In this document: positions 1 to 8,660 of the stretch, one piece after another
How the letters are laid out: each line of letters begins with the position of its first letter
Position numbering within the stretch: the first letter of the stretch is position 1
Source: Saprospiraceae bacterium
Lineage (GTDB): Bacteria > Bacteroidota > Bacteroidia > Chitinophagales > Saprospiraceae
Reading direction: 5' to 3'
Length of the DNA stretch: 64,000 nt
NCBI GenBank assembly: GCA_021739645.1
Contig: JAIPBL010000002.1
Span: forward strand, 121,082 to 185,081
The notes under the pieces: model-generated
Told to the model about the DNA's origin: nothing
What the model saw: only the letters and a program-made list of their open reading frames with translations
Database searches by the model: none
Position numbers and translations under genes: made by a program

Positions 1-1
1 A

Positions 2-1648
2 GGGGTGCGGGACCGGAATGGGAAAAAGATTTTGCCGGGCATTTATGACGCCATTAGCCTGCTTCCGCATGTGGACGAGGATTTGTATTTGGTCAAAAAA
101 GACTGCCTGTTCGGGGTGTTCGACACGGACGGCAGGGCAGTTTTCCCACTGAATTTTACCGAAATTAAAGTCGAAGAAGGCAGCAAATATAAGCCTGACA
201 CGATTGTTTGGGCACTGCCCGCCGGGGCAAAACTGTACTCGGCATTTGACCAGCGAGGCAAACGGCTGCCCTACCCCAACCATTTCATGCCGGGCCGAAA
301 CCGCACAAACTTGATAAACCCGGGCTATGACCAAGAGCTACGAAAACATTATGTGGCGCTGATGGACGGCACTCGTTTGTACGACAAAACATTGTACGAA
401 AGCAGCAGCCGGTTCCATCAGTTTCCTACACCGGACGGCGGTTTTCTGGTGGATAAATCAAAGGAAAACGTGCAGGTGCTGGACGCCTTTTTCAAGGAAA
501 TAGTGCCCGAAGGCTTCGTCGTGCCGAAGCAGTTCTACGACGACAACAACCTGAGAATAACGGGGTTGCTCCCGGTCTATCAATTGCCGCAAGGCTATGC
601 CCTCCGAAAACCGAAACCGCCCGTGGCGGCAAAACCCGACCTGCCCGTGCCGTCCGGAAATGTTGACGAGGACATGCCAGTTTTGGAGGATTTGCAACCT
701 GCGGTGGTGGATGAATCATACCCGGACCGGCCATTGCCCAAAATCATGGATGCTTGCGGCATCATCAACGCCAAAGGCGAATGGGTGGTGAAACCCAAAG
801 CGGGCGTGCATTTTTTGCCGATGTCGTATTTTTTGGTGAAAGAAATCAGCATGGACGAAAATCCCGACAACTACGCCAGTCCGAAGGGCTTGAAACTGCA
901 CCGGGTGAACCAGCCGGATAAAACGGACATCGAAGTCAGCCGCCTGCGCTACCAAAAATTTGACGACCAGAACAACCACACGATGCTGTTTGGGAAAGTG
1001 GTGAATGGCGAAATGCGCATGGCCTTTTTCAGCGAAAAGGGCGAGCAACTCACCGATTTCAACATCCTGCGTGGTGGCGGCTACCTGCAATCACGCAACC
1101 TCGTCACCATCCGCAACAAAAAAGGCGGCGAGACCGACCTGATTCTGGATGCCCAAGGCAAGGTCATCACCGACTTGGGCGACTTGGTCGGCGATGATAT
1201 TTACAACCGAAAAAGCAGTTGGAGCTTTGATTTTTTGGCTGCACAAAAACGGGACACGGAGCTTTTCGGACTGATTGACTCGACAGGAAAGGAAGTGCTG
1301 CCATTCCGTTTCAAGTACCTTGATATCACCGAAACCGGGCATTTGCTGAGCAGCCTCAACGCCGAAGGCAACCGGGAACTGCGCAACTGGCAGGGCGACC
1401 TGCTGGCGACGTCATCGAGCAAAAACAATTTTTACTGCTACAAAACCGCCAGCGGATACTTGCTCGCCACGAACACAGCTTCCACTTTCGTCATTTCACC
1501 GGAAGGCCAATTGGCGCATACCCTGCCCTACAAAGTGCGGAGTGCAAGCGGCATGGATTGGTACTCGCACCTCGCCCGATTCGGCGATACGGACACCAGC
1601 CCTTCTTTTTGGGTAAATTTGGCGACGGGGAAGGAGTATCGGGAGTGA
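2..1648 (+). CDS. WG-repeat protein, 5' end cut by window edge
   Basis: The reading frame is open to the left edge, so the true start lies outside. The visible 548 residues hold spaced motifs of the WG (KWG) repeat type, an aromatic or Gly pair followed by a Gly-Lys turn and an F/YD-like end: DRNGKKILPGIYDAI at the start, CGIINAKGEWVVKP in the middle and FGLIDSTGKEVLPFRFKYLDI near residue 420. Proline-rich spacer at about residues 200-235. WG-repeat proteins are common in Bacteroidota, usually exported, and of unknown role. No catalytic motif is seen. A full-length WG-repeat protein with a signal peptide lies at the other end of the window (62309-63895) and suggests how the missing N-terminus may look. 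Domain call fairly sure; function unknown. Confidence 0.75.
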   Translation, partial: GVRDRNGKKILPGIYDAISLLPHVDEDLYLVKKDCLFGVFDTDGRAVFPLNFTEIKVEEGSKYKPDTIVWALPAGAKLYSAFDQRGKRLPYPNHFMPGRNRTNLINPGYDQELRKHYVALMDGTRLYDKTLYESSSRFHQFPTPDGGFLVDKSKENVQVLDAFFKEIVPEGFVVPKQFYDDNNLRITGLLPVYQLPQGYALRKPKPPVAAKPDLPVPSGNVDEDMPVLEDLQPAVVDESYPDRPLPKIMDACGIINAKGEWVVKPKAGVHFLPMSYFLVKEISMDENPDNYASPKGLKLHRVNQPDKTDIEVSRLRYQKFDDQNNHTMLFGKVVNGEMRMAFFSEKGEQLTDFNILRGGGYLQSRNLVTIRNKKGGETDLILDAQGKVITDLGDLVGDDIYNRKSSWSFDFLAAQKRDTELFGLIDSTGKEVLPFRFKYLDITETGHLLSSLNAEGNRELRNWQGDLLATSSSKNNFYCYKTASGYLLATNTASTFVISPEGQLAHTLPYKVRSASGMDWYSHLARFGDTDTSPSFWVNLATGKEYRE

Positions 1649-1712
1649 GCATGGTGGAATTTCTTGTCGATATGGTGGTGGTAAAGTAAGCCGAATTCCC
1701 AGTCCGTGTCAC

Positions 1713-1749
1713 GAAAAAAAACCTGCCCAAGCTTTCGCTCAGGCAGGGT
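1713..1749 (-). terminator. Rho-independent terminator of the Spy-like gene
   Basis: On the minus strand CCTGCC and GGCAGG pair around a loop and are followed by a run of eight T. It lies about 25 bases past the stop of the Spy-like gene (1774-2508). Confidence 0.65.
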
Positions 1750-1773
1750 TACAAGTATAAAAACCGACTGAAT

Positions 1774-2508
1774 TTATCCTTTTTTCAAGTCCGATTTATT
1801 GGACTTGCCTTTCTGTTTGCCACGGTCGCCGCTTTCGTCTTTGCGCTCGGATTTTAGCTGCTCCCACTTGGTGGCCTGCTCCTTGGTCAGCACCTTCTTC
1901 AATTCTGCGTCATGCTGGGTCCGGAGGTCCTTGTTGGCACCTTTCACCTTTCCCTTCTCACCGTCTGGTTTGGCCTCATGGGCAGCTTTGGCCTTCTCCG
2001 CATACTTTTGGTTGATGGCCTTCACCTTGGCCGTTTGGTCGGCGTTGAGGTTCAGTTCTTGGGTCATCCGGTCCGTCTGTTGCTCGGCACGCTTGGCGGG
2101 GTCAAAGTCACGGCCAGCACCTCTTCCTTTGCCCTGGCCTCGGCCCTCGCCTTTCCGGTCAGCCTTCATTTGCTCCCACTTGGCAGCTTGGTCCTTGGTC
2201 AGCACCTTGCCCAGTTCGGCTTGGTGTTCGGTGCGGAGGGCTTGGTGCGCTTCCTTGTTTTGGGATTTTTCACCCTTTTTCTTGTCGGCAAAAGCGGCTT
2301 TGGCTTTCTCGGCGTAGCGGAGATTGATTTCCTTCACCTTGACGATTTGGTCGTCGCTGAGGCCCAAATCTTTGGTCATCCGATCCGTTTGTTGTTCGGC
2401 CCTCATGGCAGGATCCATGTCACGACCGCCTTGTCTTTGTGCCTGTGCATTGGTGAACCCTGCCGTGAGCAGAAGCACCATCAAAACTGACTTCAATAAG
2501 ATTTTCAT
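1774..2508 (-). CDS. Spy/CpxP-like periplasmic protein, internally duplicated
   Basis: The 244-residue protein begins with a clear signal peptide (about residues 1-23, ending AQAQ). The mature part is two tandem copies of one unit of about 105 residues. Each contains RAEQQTDRMT, a hydrophobic L(G/N)L turn, an AEKAKAA helix and a LTK(D/E)QAxKWEQ end, then a Gly/Lys/Arg-rich linker. The LTxxQ-type helical pattern and high charge resemble Spy/CpxP-family periplasmic proteins and Bacteroidota DUF4890 proteins, which have been linked to chaperone or metal/envelope stress roles. No catalytic residues are expected. It stands alone with its own terminator, divergent from the LytS-type kinase downstream. 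Family assignment moderate; role inferred. Confidence 0.7.
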   Translation of the reverse strand: MKILLKSVLMVLLLTAGFTNAQAQRQGGRDMDPAMRAEQQTDRMTKDLGLSDDQIVKVKEINLRYAEKAKAAFADKKKGEKSQNKEAHQALRTEHQAELGKVLTKDQAAKWEQMKADRKGEGRGQGKGRGAGRDFDPAKRAEQQTDRMTQELNLNADQTAKVKAINQKYAEKAKAAHEAKPDGEKGKVKGANKDLRTQHDAELKKVLTKEQATKWEQLKSERKDESGDRGKQKGKSNKSDLKKG

Positions 2509-2777
2509 GTTGATAGATTTAAAATTAGGAGGGAATTAAAAATTGGAAACTTTCTATTTTTGAATGCCTGCCTAATCGCTGTTGAGTGATTTAATTTTAT
2601 GGTTCAAAGGTGCATGGAAACGCCCCGCAGCGCCAATTTATTCAATGAACGCAGCGATATTCTCCACGAAGCCTGCCAAAGCGGCCATTTTGCTTGGGTT
2701 TCAGTGTTCATTGATAAAACCGCCTCATTCATGGATAAAACTTTGGTGCAAACCCCGTATTTGACCACATTTGCCAC

Positions 2778-3830
2778 ATGAACCTTCGGTTACAAAAGAA
2801 TACGTTGCTGCAAATCCTCTTCTGGGGAAGTTTCTGGGTGCTCGTCCCGGTGCTGCTCGCTGGCGACTGGGGGAACGCCGACCGTTTCCTCATACGAAAC
2901 CTCGTGGTGCTGGCGGGCATCAGTGTGGTCGTTTGGGCAAACATGGAACTGCTGCTGCCCCAGCTTTTTTTCCAAAACAAACAAACGGCCTACCTGCTGG
3001 CGGGGCTGGGGGTGCTGGTTTTCGTGGTGCTGGTGATTGAGTGGGACGCAGCGCCCTGGGCAGATTACGTCCAACGAGCGCAAGGCCGTGGCAACAGGGC
3101 CGGCAATCGGGGCGGCCTCTCGCCAAGGGATTGGATGCGGTACCTGAGCGGAGCGATGCCCTATTTCACAGCATGGATTGGCAGCGCCCTGGTGGAGATA
3201 GCTGCCTACACCCGCCGCAAGGAGAAGGAAACGGCCATTTTGCGAAGCGAAAAACTGGAATCGGAACTGAAATTCCTCAAATCACAGGTGAACCCGCACT
3301 TCCTGTTCAATGCCTTGAATAATATCTACACCCTATCCGTCCTGAAATCGGACGCTGCACCGGAGAACCTGCTCAAGCTCTCGGCGATGCTGCGCTACGT
3401 GCTCTACGACTGCAAGGAAGGGACCGTGCCGCTGGGCAAAGAAATCGAGTACCTGCGCCATTTCATCGCCCTGAACATGCTAAAGGACAGCCGTGGCCTG
3501 AACGTCCAAGCCGACCTCGACGAAAGCCGCCCGAACCTCCGCATTGCACCGATGCTGTTCATTCCCTTCGTGGAAAATGCCTTCAAGCACAGCAAAGTCG
3601 AGGATTTGGCCAACGGCTGGATTCACATCCAACTGAAAACGGAGGAAAACGCCGTGATTTTGGAAGTAAAAAACAGTTTGCCAAAAAGCGGTTTTACCAA
3701 AAACGAAGCGGGCGGCATTGGGTTGGAGAATGTGCGCCGGCAGTTGGAGCTAGTGTATCTTGGGCAACATGAATTGAAGATTGAGCAAAAGGAAACGGCA
3801 TTCGAAGTTTATTTGAAAATCCAATTGTAA
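2778..3830 (+). CDS. LytS/YehU-type membrane sensor histidine kinase
   Basis: 350 residues. Membrane segments lie at about 10-28, 41-60 and 72-88, with a further hydrophobic stretch near 128-143. The cytoplasmic half is a His_kinase (PF06580) domain: phospho-acceptor His174 in SQVNPHFLFNALNN, N box FVENAFKHS (Asn267) and G box GGIGLENVRR at about 312-321. This family autophosphorylates and passes phosphate to a LytTR response regulator. The regulator gene follows after 6 bases (3837-4565), so the two form an operon. The input signal is unknown: no periplasmic sensor domain is visible, only a short basic loop at about 98-118. Confidence 0.9.
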   Translation: MNLRLQKNTLLQILFWGSFWVLVPVLLAGDWGNADRFLIRNLVVLAGISVVVWANMELLLPQLFFQNKQTAYLLAGLGVLVFVVLVIEWDAAPWADYVQRAQGRGNRAGNRGGLSPRDWMRYLSGAMPYFTAWIGSALVEIAAYTRRKEKETAILRSEKLESELKFLKSQVNPHFLFNALNNIYTLSVLKSDAAPENLLKLSAMLRYVLYDCKEGTVPLGKEIEYLRHFIALNMLKDSRGLNVQADLDESRPNLRIAPMLFIPFVENAFKHSKVEDLANGWIHIQLKTEENAVILEVKNSLPKSGFTKNEAGGIGLENVRRQLELVYLGQHELKIEQKETAFEVYLKIQL

Positions 3831-3836
3831 CCTGCC

Positions 3837-4565
3837 ATGTCAAAAATCAATTGCCTAGTCGTGGACGACGAAGAGCTGGCCCGTGACCTACTCGAAAACT
3901 ATATCGGCAGGCTGCCGCACTTGGCGCTGTCAGGCAAATGCCGTGACCCGTTCGAAGCGTTGGAGGCGCTCAGCTCACAGTCGGTGGACCTGCTCTTCCT
4001 CGACATCCAAATGCCGGGAATGACGGGCATGGAGTTTTTGAAAACGTTGAAAAACAAGCCGCTTGTCATCTTCACCACAGCCTATTCCGAGTTTGCGCTG
4101 GAAAGCTACAACCTCGATGCGACGGACTACCTGCTGAAACCCTTCTCGTTCGAGCGTTTTGTGCAGGCCGTGAACAAGGCGACCGATTTGTTGTCGCTGC
4201 GCAAAGCGGCGGCAGGCTCCCCCACCCCACAGCCAGAAACGACAGCAACACCCGCCGTCAAGGATTTCATCTTGGTAAAATCGGAACACAAAGTCCACCG
4301 CCTGCGCTTCGAGGACATTTCCTACATCGAAGGCATGCGGGAATATGTGGCCTATCACACGCCGAATGGCCGCATTCTCTCGCTGAATTCCCTCAAAAGT
4401 TTGGAGGAGGAACTGCCCGCCGACCAGTTTTTGCGCATCCACAAATCGTATATCGTGGCTATCGGGAAGGTAGCCGCACTGGAAGGGAACCAAGTGCTGG
4501 TTGGCAAGGAAAAGCTGCCGATTGGGGCAAGCTATCGGGAGGTGGTGATGGGGCGGTTGCTGTAA
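3837..4565 (+). CDS. LytTR-family response regulator
   Basis: 242 residues. The receiver domain (about 1-120) has the acidic pocket DDEE, phospho-acceptor Asp56 in FLDIQMPGMTG, a conserved TTAY segment and Lys101 in YLLKPF. A Pro/Thr-rich linker (about 122-142) leads to a LytTR DNA-binding domain (about 143-242) with the typical ISYIEGMREYVAYHT and FLRIHKSYIVA motifs. Such regulators bind promoter DNA as dimers after phosphorylation. It is coupled to the LytS-type kinase 6 bases upstream. Targets cannot be read from the sequence. Confidence 0.92.
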   Translation: MSKINCLVVDDEELARDLLENYIGRLPHLALSGKCRDPFEALEALSSQSVDLLFLDIQMPGMTGMEFLKTLKNKPLVIFTTAYSEFALESYNLDATDYLLKPFSFERFVQAVNKATDLLSLRKAAAGSPTPQPETTATPAVKDFILVKSEHKVHRLRFEDISYIEGMREYVAYHTPNGRILSLNSLKSLEEELPADQFLRIHKSYIVAIGKVAALEGNQVLVGKEKLPIGASYREVVMGRLL

Positions 4566-4633
4566 AAAACCTGCTAAACGAACACATAACAAAACGAGCT
4601 GCCAAGCGGCTTCGATAAACGGCCACACACCAG

Positions 4634-5086
4634 CTATAAATCCAGTAAAACCAACTTCTGAGCATTGATGCGGCCCTGCCAACTGCCTTGGGAATTCGTT
4701 TTGCCCCCCAAATCACCGTTGCCATCAACGGTTAGCAGGTATTCATCGAGGGCAATGATGTTGTTGGGGTCGTCTTTTTTATAGCCTTTCAAATGGTAGG
4801 TATGTGTGGTAGCGTCCCAAGTACCTATCACGAATTCCTTGGCGGTCATGCCAATTTTGTCTTGGTAATAACTGACGCTGAATGTATCGTTCTCGTCATA
4901 TTTCACAAACTTCCAGTTGAAATAACCTTCCACGCTGTTGCCAGCGCCATGTTCGAGGTGCAGGTCGAATTCGAAAAGGTAACTGGTGCCAAGGCGTGTC
5001 CATGTACCGTGGTACAATTGAGTTTGACAGGTGGCAGGTATGCCAAAAGTTGTAGCCAAAAGGCCGATTAGCAGGATAGTTTTCAT
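4634..5086 (-). CDS. secreted protein of unknown function
   Basis: 150 residues with an N-terminal signal peptide (MKTILLIGLLATTFGIPATC, cleavage probably near residue 20). The mature part is rich in beta-type sequence with alternating aromatic residues (YHGTWTRLGTSYLFEFDLHL, YFNWKFV, SYYQDKIG), as in small lipocalin-like or other beta-barrel secreted proteins. No family was recognised with certainty. It is convergent with the LytS/LytTR pair and stands alone. The ATG at 5086 directly precedes the signal peptide. Confidence 0.6.
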   Translation of the reverse strand: MKTILLIGLLATTFGIPATCQTQLYHGTWTRLGTSYLFEFDLHLEHGAGNSVEGYFNWKFVKYDENDTFSVSYYQDKIGMTAKEFVIGTWDATTHTYHLKGYKKDDPNNIIALDEYLLTVDGNGDLGGKTNSQGSWQGRINAQKLVLLDL

Positions 5087-5395
5087 GCGCTTTAAACCGT
5101 TGGTTTTTGGGGTTTATTGTTGCTGGGCTTCCTGTTAAAAATGTTTTAGCAGGGTTGAGCAGAAGGGATTTCTAAGCCCATACACGCTCAGACTTATCCC
5201 GACATATTGTCGGGACTAGCGGGCTTTCCAATCCTTCACTACCACGGATTTTGTCAAAGAACGAAAATATTTTAGGCAGGGTTGGAGCATCATAAATTTT
5301 GTTGTCCTTAAAAAAAGCGGGAAATTGCCGCCGCCATAGGGACCGGTGGATTTTGTATCACCCCATCACTGGGCAATAAAATTTTAAACCAACAA
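5087..5395. other. 309-base intergenic region with a short palindrome
   Basis: No gene seen. It separates the divergent genes 4634-5086 (minus) and 5396-5905 (plus), so it should hold both promoters. It carries a perfect inverted repeat at 5197-5215, TCCCGACA-TAT-TGTCGGGA, of a REP-like kind. Confidence 0.5.
5197..5215. repeat. REP-like palindrome TCCCGACA-TAT-TGTCGGGA
   Basis: Perfect 8-base arms around a 3-base centre in intergenic DNA. It is not followed by a T run, so a plain terminator is less likely than a repetitive palindrome. Confidence 0.55.
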
Positions 5396-5905
5396 ATGGG
5401 TAGTGTAAAATCGCTCACAACGACCGGGGACAACGACCCCGAGCTATTCCCCGAGGAATATTACAGGCATTATATGTACTGCGATGATTGCGGCTCATTC
5501 AAGATTGAGCCTTGGATTATTCCCGAAAACCACCCTCAGCTCACCAAACTACAGGGGTGGATAGTGAATCTAGGAGCAGTATCGTTGGTTTCGGTGATAA
5601 TCTCAGCGGTAGCCTTGGCCTTTTGGATAATTTCGGACTTGGTTTTAACGGGTGCGTTCATCTTTGGCTCAGACATGATTATCTGGTTGGGGCTATCGCT
5701 GATAGCCTTATATCTCACGAAGACCCTTGGATCCGCTGTTTCATCGAAAATCAAGCATTTCGGTGTGCGCTGCGGGAAGTGCAAGAAGGAATACAAGAAC
5801 GGAAGCTACTTTTTCACAAAACTCGATTACAACCCAAAACACTTTACGATGGCGGATGTGCCGCTCCCACGAAATACCACTTATTGGATTAGGGAGGAGC
5901 TCTAG
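5396..5905 (+). CDS. membrane protein with paired CxxC motifs, unknown function
   Basis: 169 residues. Two hydrophobic segments (about 58-82 and 86-110) split a soluble domain. A CDDC motif lies before the membrane part (about residue 29) and a CGKC motif after it (about residue 136). Together they could form one zinc ribbon from two halves on the same membrane face. No family was recognised. The reading frame, the start just after the intergenic region and the ordered composition support a real gene. Function unknown. Confidence 0.55.
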   Translation: MGSVKSLTTTGDNDPELFPEEYYRHYMYCDDCGSFKIEPWIIPENHPQLTKLQGWIVNLGAVSLVSVIISAVALAFWIISDLVLTGAFIFGSDMIIWLGLSLIALYLTKTLGSAVSSKIKHFGVRCGKCKKEYKNGSYFFTKLDYNPKHFTMADVPLPRNTTYWIREEL

Positions 5906-5922
5906 GGACAACACAACAACCT

Positions 5923-6378
5923 TCAATCCTTCCGAATGCTGGCCCAAATTACAAGGGCAAGTCCTGCCATCGAGGACAGCGTGCGCTGGATGTGGAACGT
6001 CCACCAATTATCGCGCAGGGTCGTCCAATCGGCAGGCATGGAATCAGGTTTCCAGGTCATTACAATGGCGTTGATGGGCTGGTTGCCAAACTTGGTTATC
6101 AGGCCACTGGCAATCAGGCAGGCCGCTGCTACCAGCAAGGTAATGAACACGGCCTTGGACTTTCTTTGCATAAACGCAGAAAGCAGGGTGAGCAAAATCG
6201 CAATTGCCCCGAGTATGGGCATCAGTGTGTTGAGCGAACGGATGGCGTTTTGCTGTTGCTCCAGATAAGCAGTGCCGGATAGCGACATGGGATTGTAGCC
6301 TATCCAAATACCAAAAATGGATCCTGCGACTAAAGCAAGCATGAAAATGTTGGCGAAGCGGACGATTGATATTGACAT
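5923..6378 (-). CDS. DUF1772-like (anthrone oxygenase-related) membrane protein
   Basis: The start is placed at the ATG at 6378 (MSISIVRFANIFMLALVAG). The open frame runs further upstream, but that extension has no family features. The 151-residue product has four hydrophobic segments: about 7-26, 52-70, 76-95 and 128-147. The N-terminal LALVAGSIFGIWIGYNP and the late TTLRDNWWTFHIQRTLSSMAGLALVIWA pattern resemble the DUF1772/anthrone-oxygenase-like membrane family, whose bacterial members mostly lack a known substrate. Convergent with the gene before it. Family call moderate. Confidence 0.6.
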   Translation of the reverse strand: MSISIVRFANIFMLALVAGSIFGIWIGYNPMSLSGTAYLEQQQNAIRSLNTLMPILGAIAILLTLLSAFMQRKSKAVFITLLVAAACLIASGLITKFGNQPINAIVMTWKPDSMPADWTTLRDNWWTFHIQRTLSSMAGLALVIWASIRKD

Positions 6379-6548
6379 TTGGCGGAAATTGAAGGGTGGA
6401 AAAAGCAGGCGGGGCCAACCAAGTTGTGCAACACCCGGTAACAAAGGAAATCAAAAGGCTTGACTATTCTTGCTTGACTGGGTGATTAATTTTTTCAATT
6501 TTTGGGGATCGTGTGACCGGATGGCTTTGAGTCCATGTCCCCTTTCTT

Positions 6549-7313
6549 TCAAAACGGCTTCAAAAAGAGTTTGCGGATATTGGAAACAGAATCGGCGTAT
6601 TCCGGCTTGGAACTCATGGCCTTCCAATCGGGATGCGAAACAAAGGCTTTCCAATTGGCATCGTGCTCTTCCATGTCCTTGAAGTTTATCATGTAAGTCA
6701 GGCAAGGACGGTAGGGGCCGGCTATCATTTCCCCAAAAAACACGGGATTAAGTTTAACCCTCAAAAAGAGGTCTATCTCTTCCTCGTTGAACATCTTGAT
6801 TTTGCGACGGGTAGCATCTTCCGAATAGCCCTCATAGGTTCTCAGTTCAAACAGCGAGGCACCGTCCACTGGGTTCATCAGTTGTGGCAGGCCGTCAAGA
6901 GCCAATAAAAGCATGGAACTGTAACGGTTGTACATGGCCTTGTCGGACGGCAGAGCATGGTAAGCCGCCGCCGCTGCCGTAAATTCTGAGTCGGCAGCGA
7001 GGTTTTGCGCCCTGAGGTAAACGTCGCTGTCCGGGTAACTGATAAGCACCCAGAGGTTGGCGGGCTCGGAATTTCCCCATTCTTTGAACAGCATGAAATG
7101 GTTGGCGCCCGTCCGCTTCAAGGCGGGCTGCAGGGCAGTGGTCAAGTAGTCGGTCAGCAGGCTTTGGTTGGCACCGAACTTCATCTCATAGGTCCTAAGC
7201 TCGTACAGGGCCTTCGGGGAATCAGATGGCTGTTGGGATGATTGACCTTTGGCAATGCTCAACGGCAAAGCTGAGGCAAGGACAGAGGATTGAATGAATT
7301 TGCGTCTCTTCAT
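6549..7313 (-). CDS. NIPSNAP-family protein with Tat-like signal
   Basis: The ATG at 7313 was chosen because it gives a typical N-terminus, MKRRKFIQSSVLASALPLS: a basic pair followed by a hydrophobic stretch, as in Tat signal peptides of Bacteroidota. The 254-residue product has two ferredoxin-like NIPSNAP units. Each opens with YELRTYEM or FELRTYEGY (about residues 37 and 154), and the second ends WKAFVSHPDWKAMSSKPEYAD, a hallmark of the family. NIPSNAP proteins are small stress-responsive alpha-beta barrels of unclear biochemical role. No operon partner is visible. Confidence 0.85.
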   Translation of the reverse strand: MKRRKFIQSSVLASALPLSIAKGQSSQQPSDSPKALYELRTYEMKFGANQSLLTDYLTTALQPALKRTGANHFMLFKEWGNSEPANLWVLISYPDSDVYLRAQNLAADSEFTAAAAAYHALPSDKAMYNRYSSMLLLALDGLPQLMNPVDGASLFELRTYEGYSEDATRRKIKMFNEEEIDLFLRVKLNPVFFGEMIAGPYRPCLTYMINFKDMEEHDANWKAFVSHPDWKAMSSKPEYADSVSNIRKLFLKPF

Positions 7314-7537
7314 GGCTTGTTTTTCTGAAATAAAGTGGAAATTACGCAAGGTCGGCAAAGCATCCCACCCGTGGCAACTTCTATTTGATGTTCTGGCAAA
7401 CCTAAGGATTTCTCGCAGTCAAAGGTATATTGGGGCGAAATTATGAATGGTCAGAACTGACAAGCAGAGCGAGTGCGTAAATTGCCACCCTCATGCTTCT
7501 TTCCAAGCATCATTGTTTTCATCAAAAAAACTCAACC

Positions 7538-8545
7538 ATGGAAGTCCAGGTCTCAAGAAAGTCCAAAATGCTGGGCAAGTTTTTTTCCCTCCTTCTCATT
7601 TGCACTTTATTGTCTTGCAACAAAGACGACGGCAGCAGCATACCCGCTGGCTTGGATTTCAAAGCAGCCATGCGGAGCTTCGTCATCGGCATCAGCCAAT
7701 ATTCCAAAGCCAAAGCCCCCAGTTTTCTCATCATTCCCCAAAACGGCATCGAACTGGTGACGGAAAACGGCGAAGTAGCTGGCCCATTGGCATCTGCCTA
7801 TCTGGCCGCCGTTGATGGGCATGGGCAGGAAGACTTGTTCTACGGCTACGATGCGGACAACAAGGCTACGCCCAGTGCGGACAACGCTTATCTGCGCAAT
7901 TTTCTGGATATTTCTAAAAATAACGGCAAAGCAATTTTGGTCACAGACTACTGCTCCACGCCTGCTAAAATGGATGACGCCTATGCGCAAAATGCTGCCG
8001 CCGGATACACCTCCTTCGCTGCCGACCATCGGGATTTGGACAATATACCGGTCTATCCCAACCCCATTCATTCAGAGAATAATGCAGTCGTTACTTCCCT
8101 GACGGATACCAAAAACTTCCTTTACCTAATCAATCCTACCAACTTCACCACCAAAGCCGAATTTATTGAGGCCGTGGCGGCTACCAATTACGACCTGCTT
8201 ATTATGGACTTGTTTTTTCAGGATGACATGGCTTTTTCAGCAGCAGAAATCGAACAATTGAAAAATAAGACAAATGGCGGCAAACGGCTGGTCGTCTCAT
8301 ACATGTCCATCGGCGAGGCGGAGGATTACCGCTATTATTGGCAACCGAACTGGAATTCGAAAAAGCCCGACTGGATGGATTCCGAGAATCCAGATTGGGC
8401 GGGCAATTTCAAAGTCAAATATTGGGAAAAAGCATGGCAGGACATCATTTATGGCAACGACAATTCTTATTTGAAAAAAATACTCGATGCTGGCTTTGAT
8501 GGGGTTTACCTCGATATTGTGGATGCCTTTGAATTTTATGAATGA
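7538..8545 (+). CDS. GH114-like (endo-alpha-1,4-polygalactosaminidase-related) lipoprotein
   Basis: The start at 7538 (MEVQVSRKSKMLGKFF) is preferred over an ATG 45 bases upstream. A later Met at 7568 is also possible. A hydrophobic stretch and lipobox LLSC mark a lipoprotein. The remainder matches the TM1410/GH114 family fold: FVIGISQYSKAK near the start, YDLLIMDLFFQDD in the middle, then KRLVVSYMSIGEAEDYRYYW and C-terminal FDGVYLDIVDAFEFYE, which carry the acidic residues expected at the TIM-barrel active site. The family cleaves alpha-1,4-galactosaminoglycans in exopolysaccharide. The substrate here is unproven. It ends soon after the last motif, so it is a single-domain enzyme. Confidence 0.75.
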   Translation: MEVQVSRKSKMLGKFFSLLLICTLLSCNKDDGSSIPAGLDFKAAMRSFVIGISQYSKAKAPSFLIIPQNGIELVTENGEVAGPLASAYLAAVDGHGQEDLFYGYDADNKATPSADNAYLRNFLDISKNNGKAILVTDYCSTPAKMDDAYAQNAAAGYTSFAADHRDLDNIPVYPNPIHSENNAVVTSLTDTKNFLYLINPTNFTTKAEFIEAVAATNYDLLIMDLFFQDDMAFSAAEIEQLKNKTNGGKRLVVSYMSIGEAEDYRYYWQPNWNSKKPDWMDSENPDWAGNFKVKYWEKAWQDIIYGNDNSYLKKILDAGFDGVYLDIVDAFEFYE

Positions 8546-8660
8546 AGTGCGTTTGGGTCATCGTTTTTTCCCAAAGCATTCTGCTAAACTCGACTTCCTT
8601 CCGCTCTCCATGTGTCGGAGGTGAGATGAAGGAACAGCCTTTACCCTCCTAAAACATGAG

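Noticed and set aside
2582..2781. Short plus-strand frames before the first LytS-type kinase
   Set aside because: Two overlapping frames without a signal, domain or spacing that suggests a gene; most likely the kinase 5' region.
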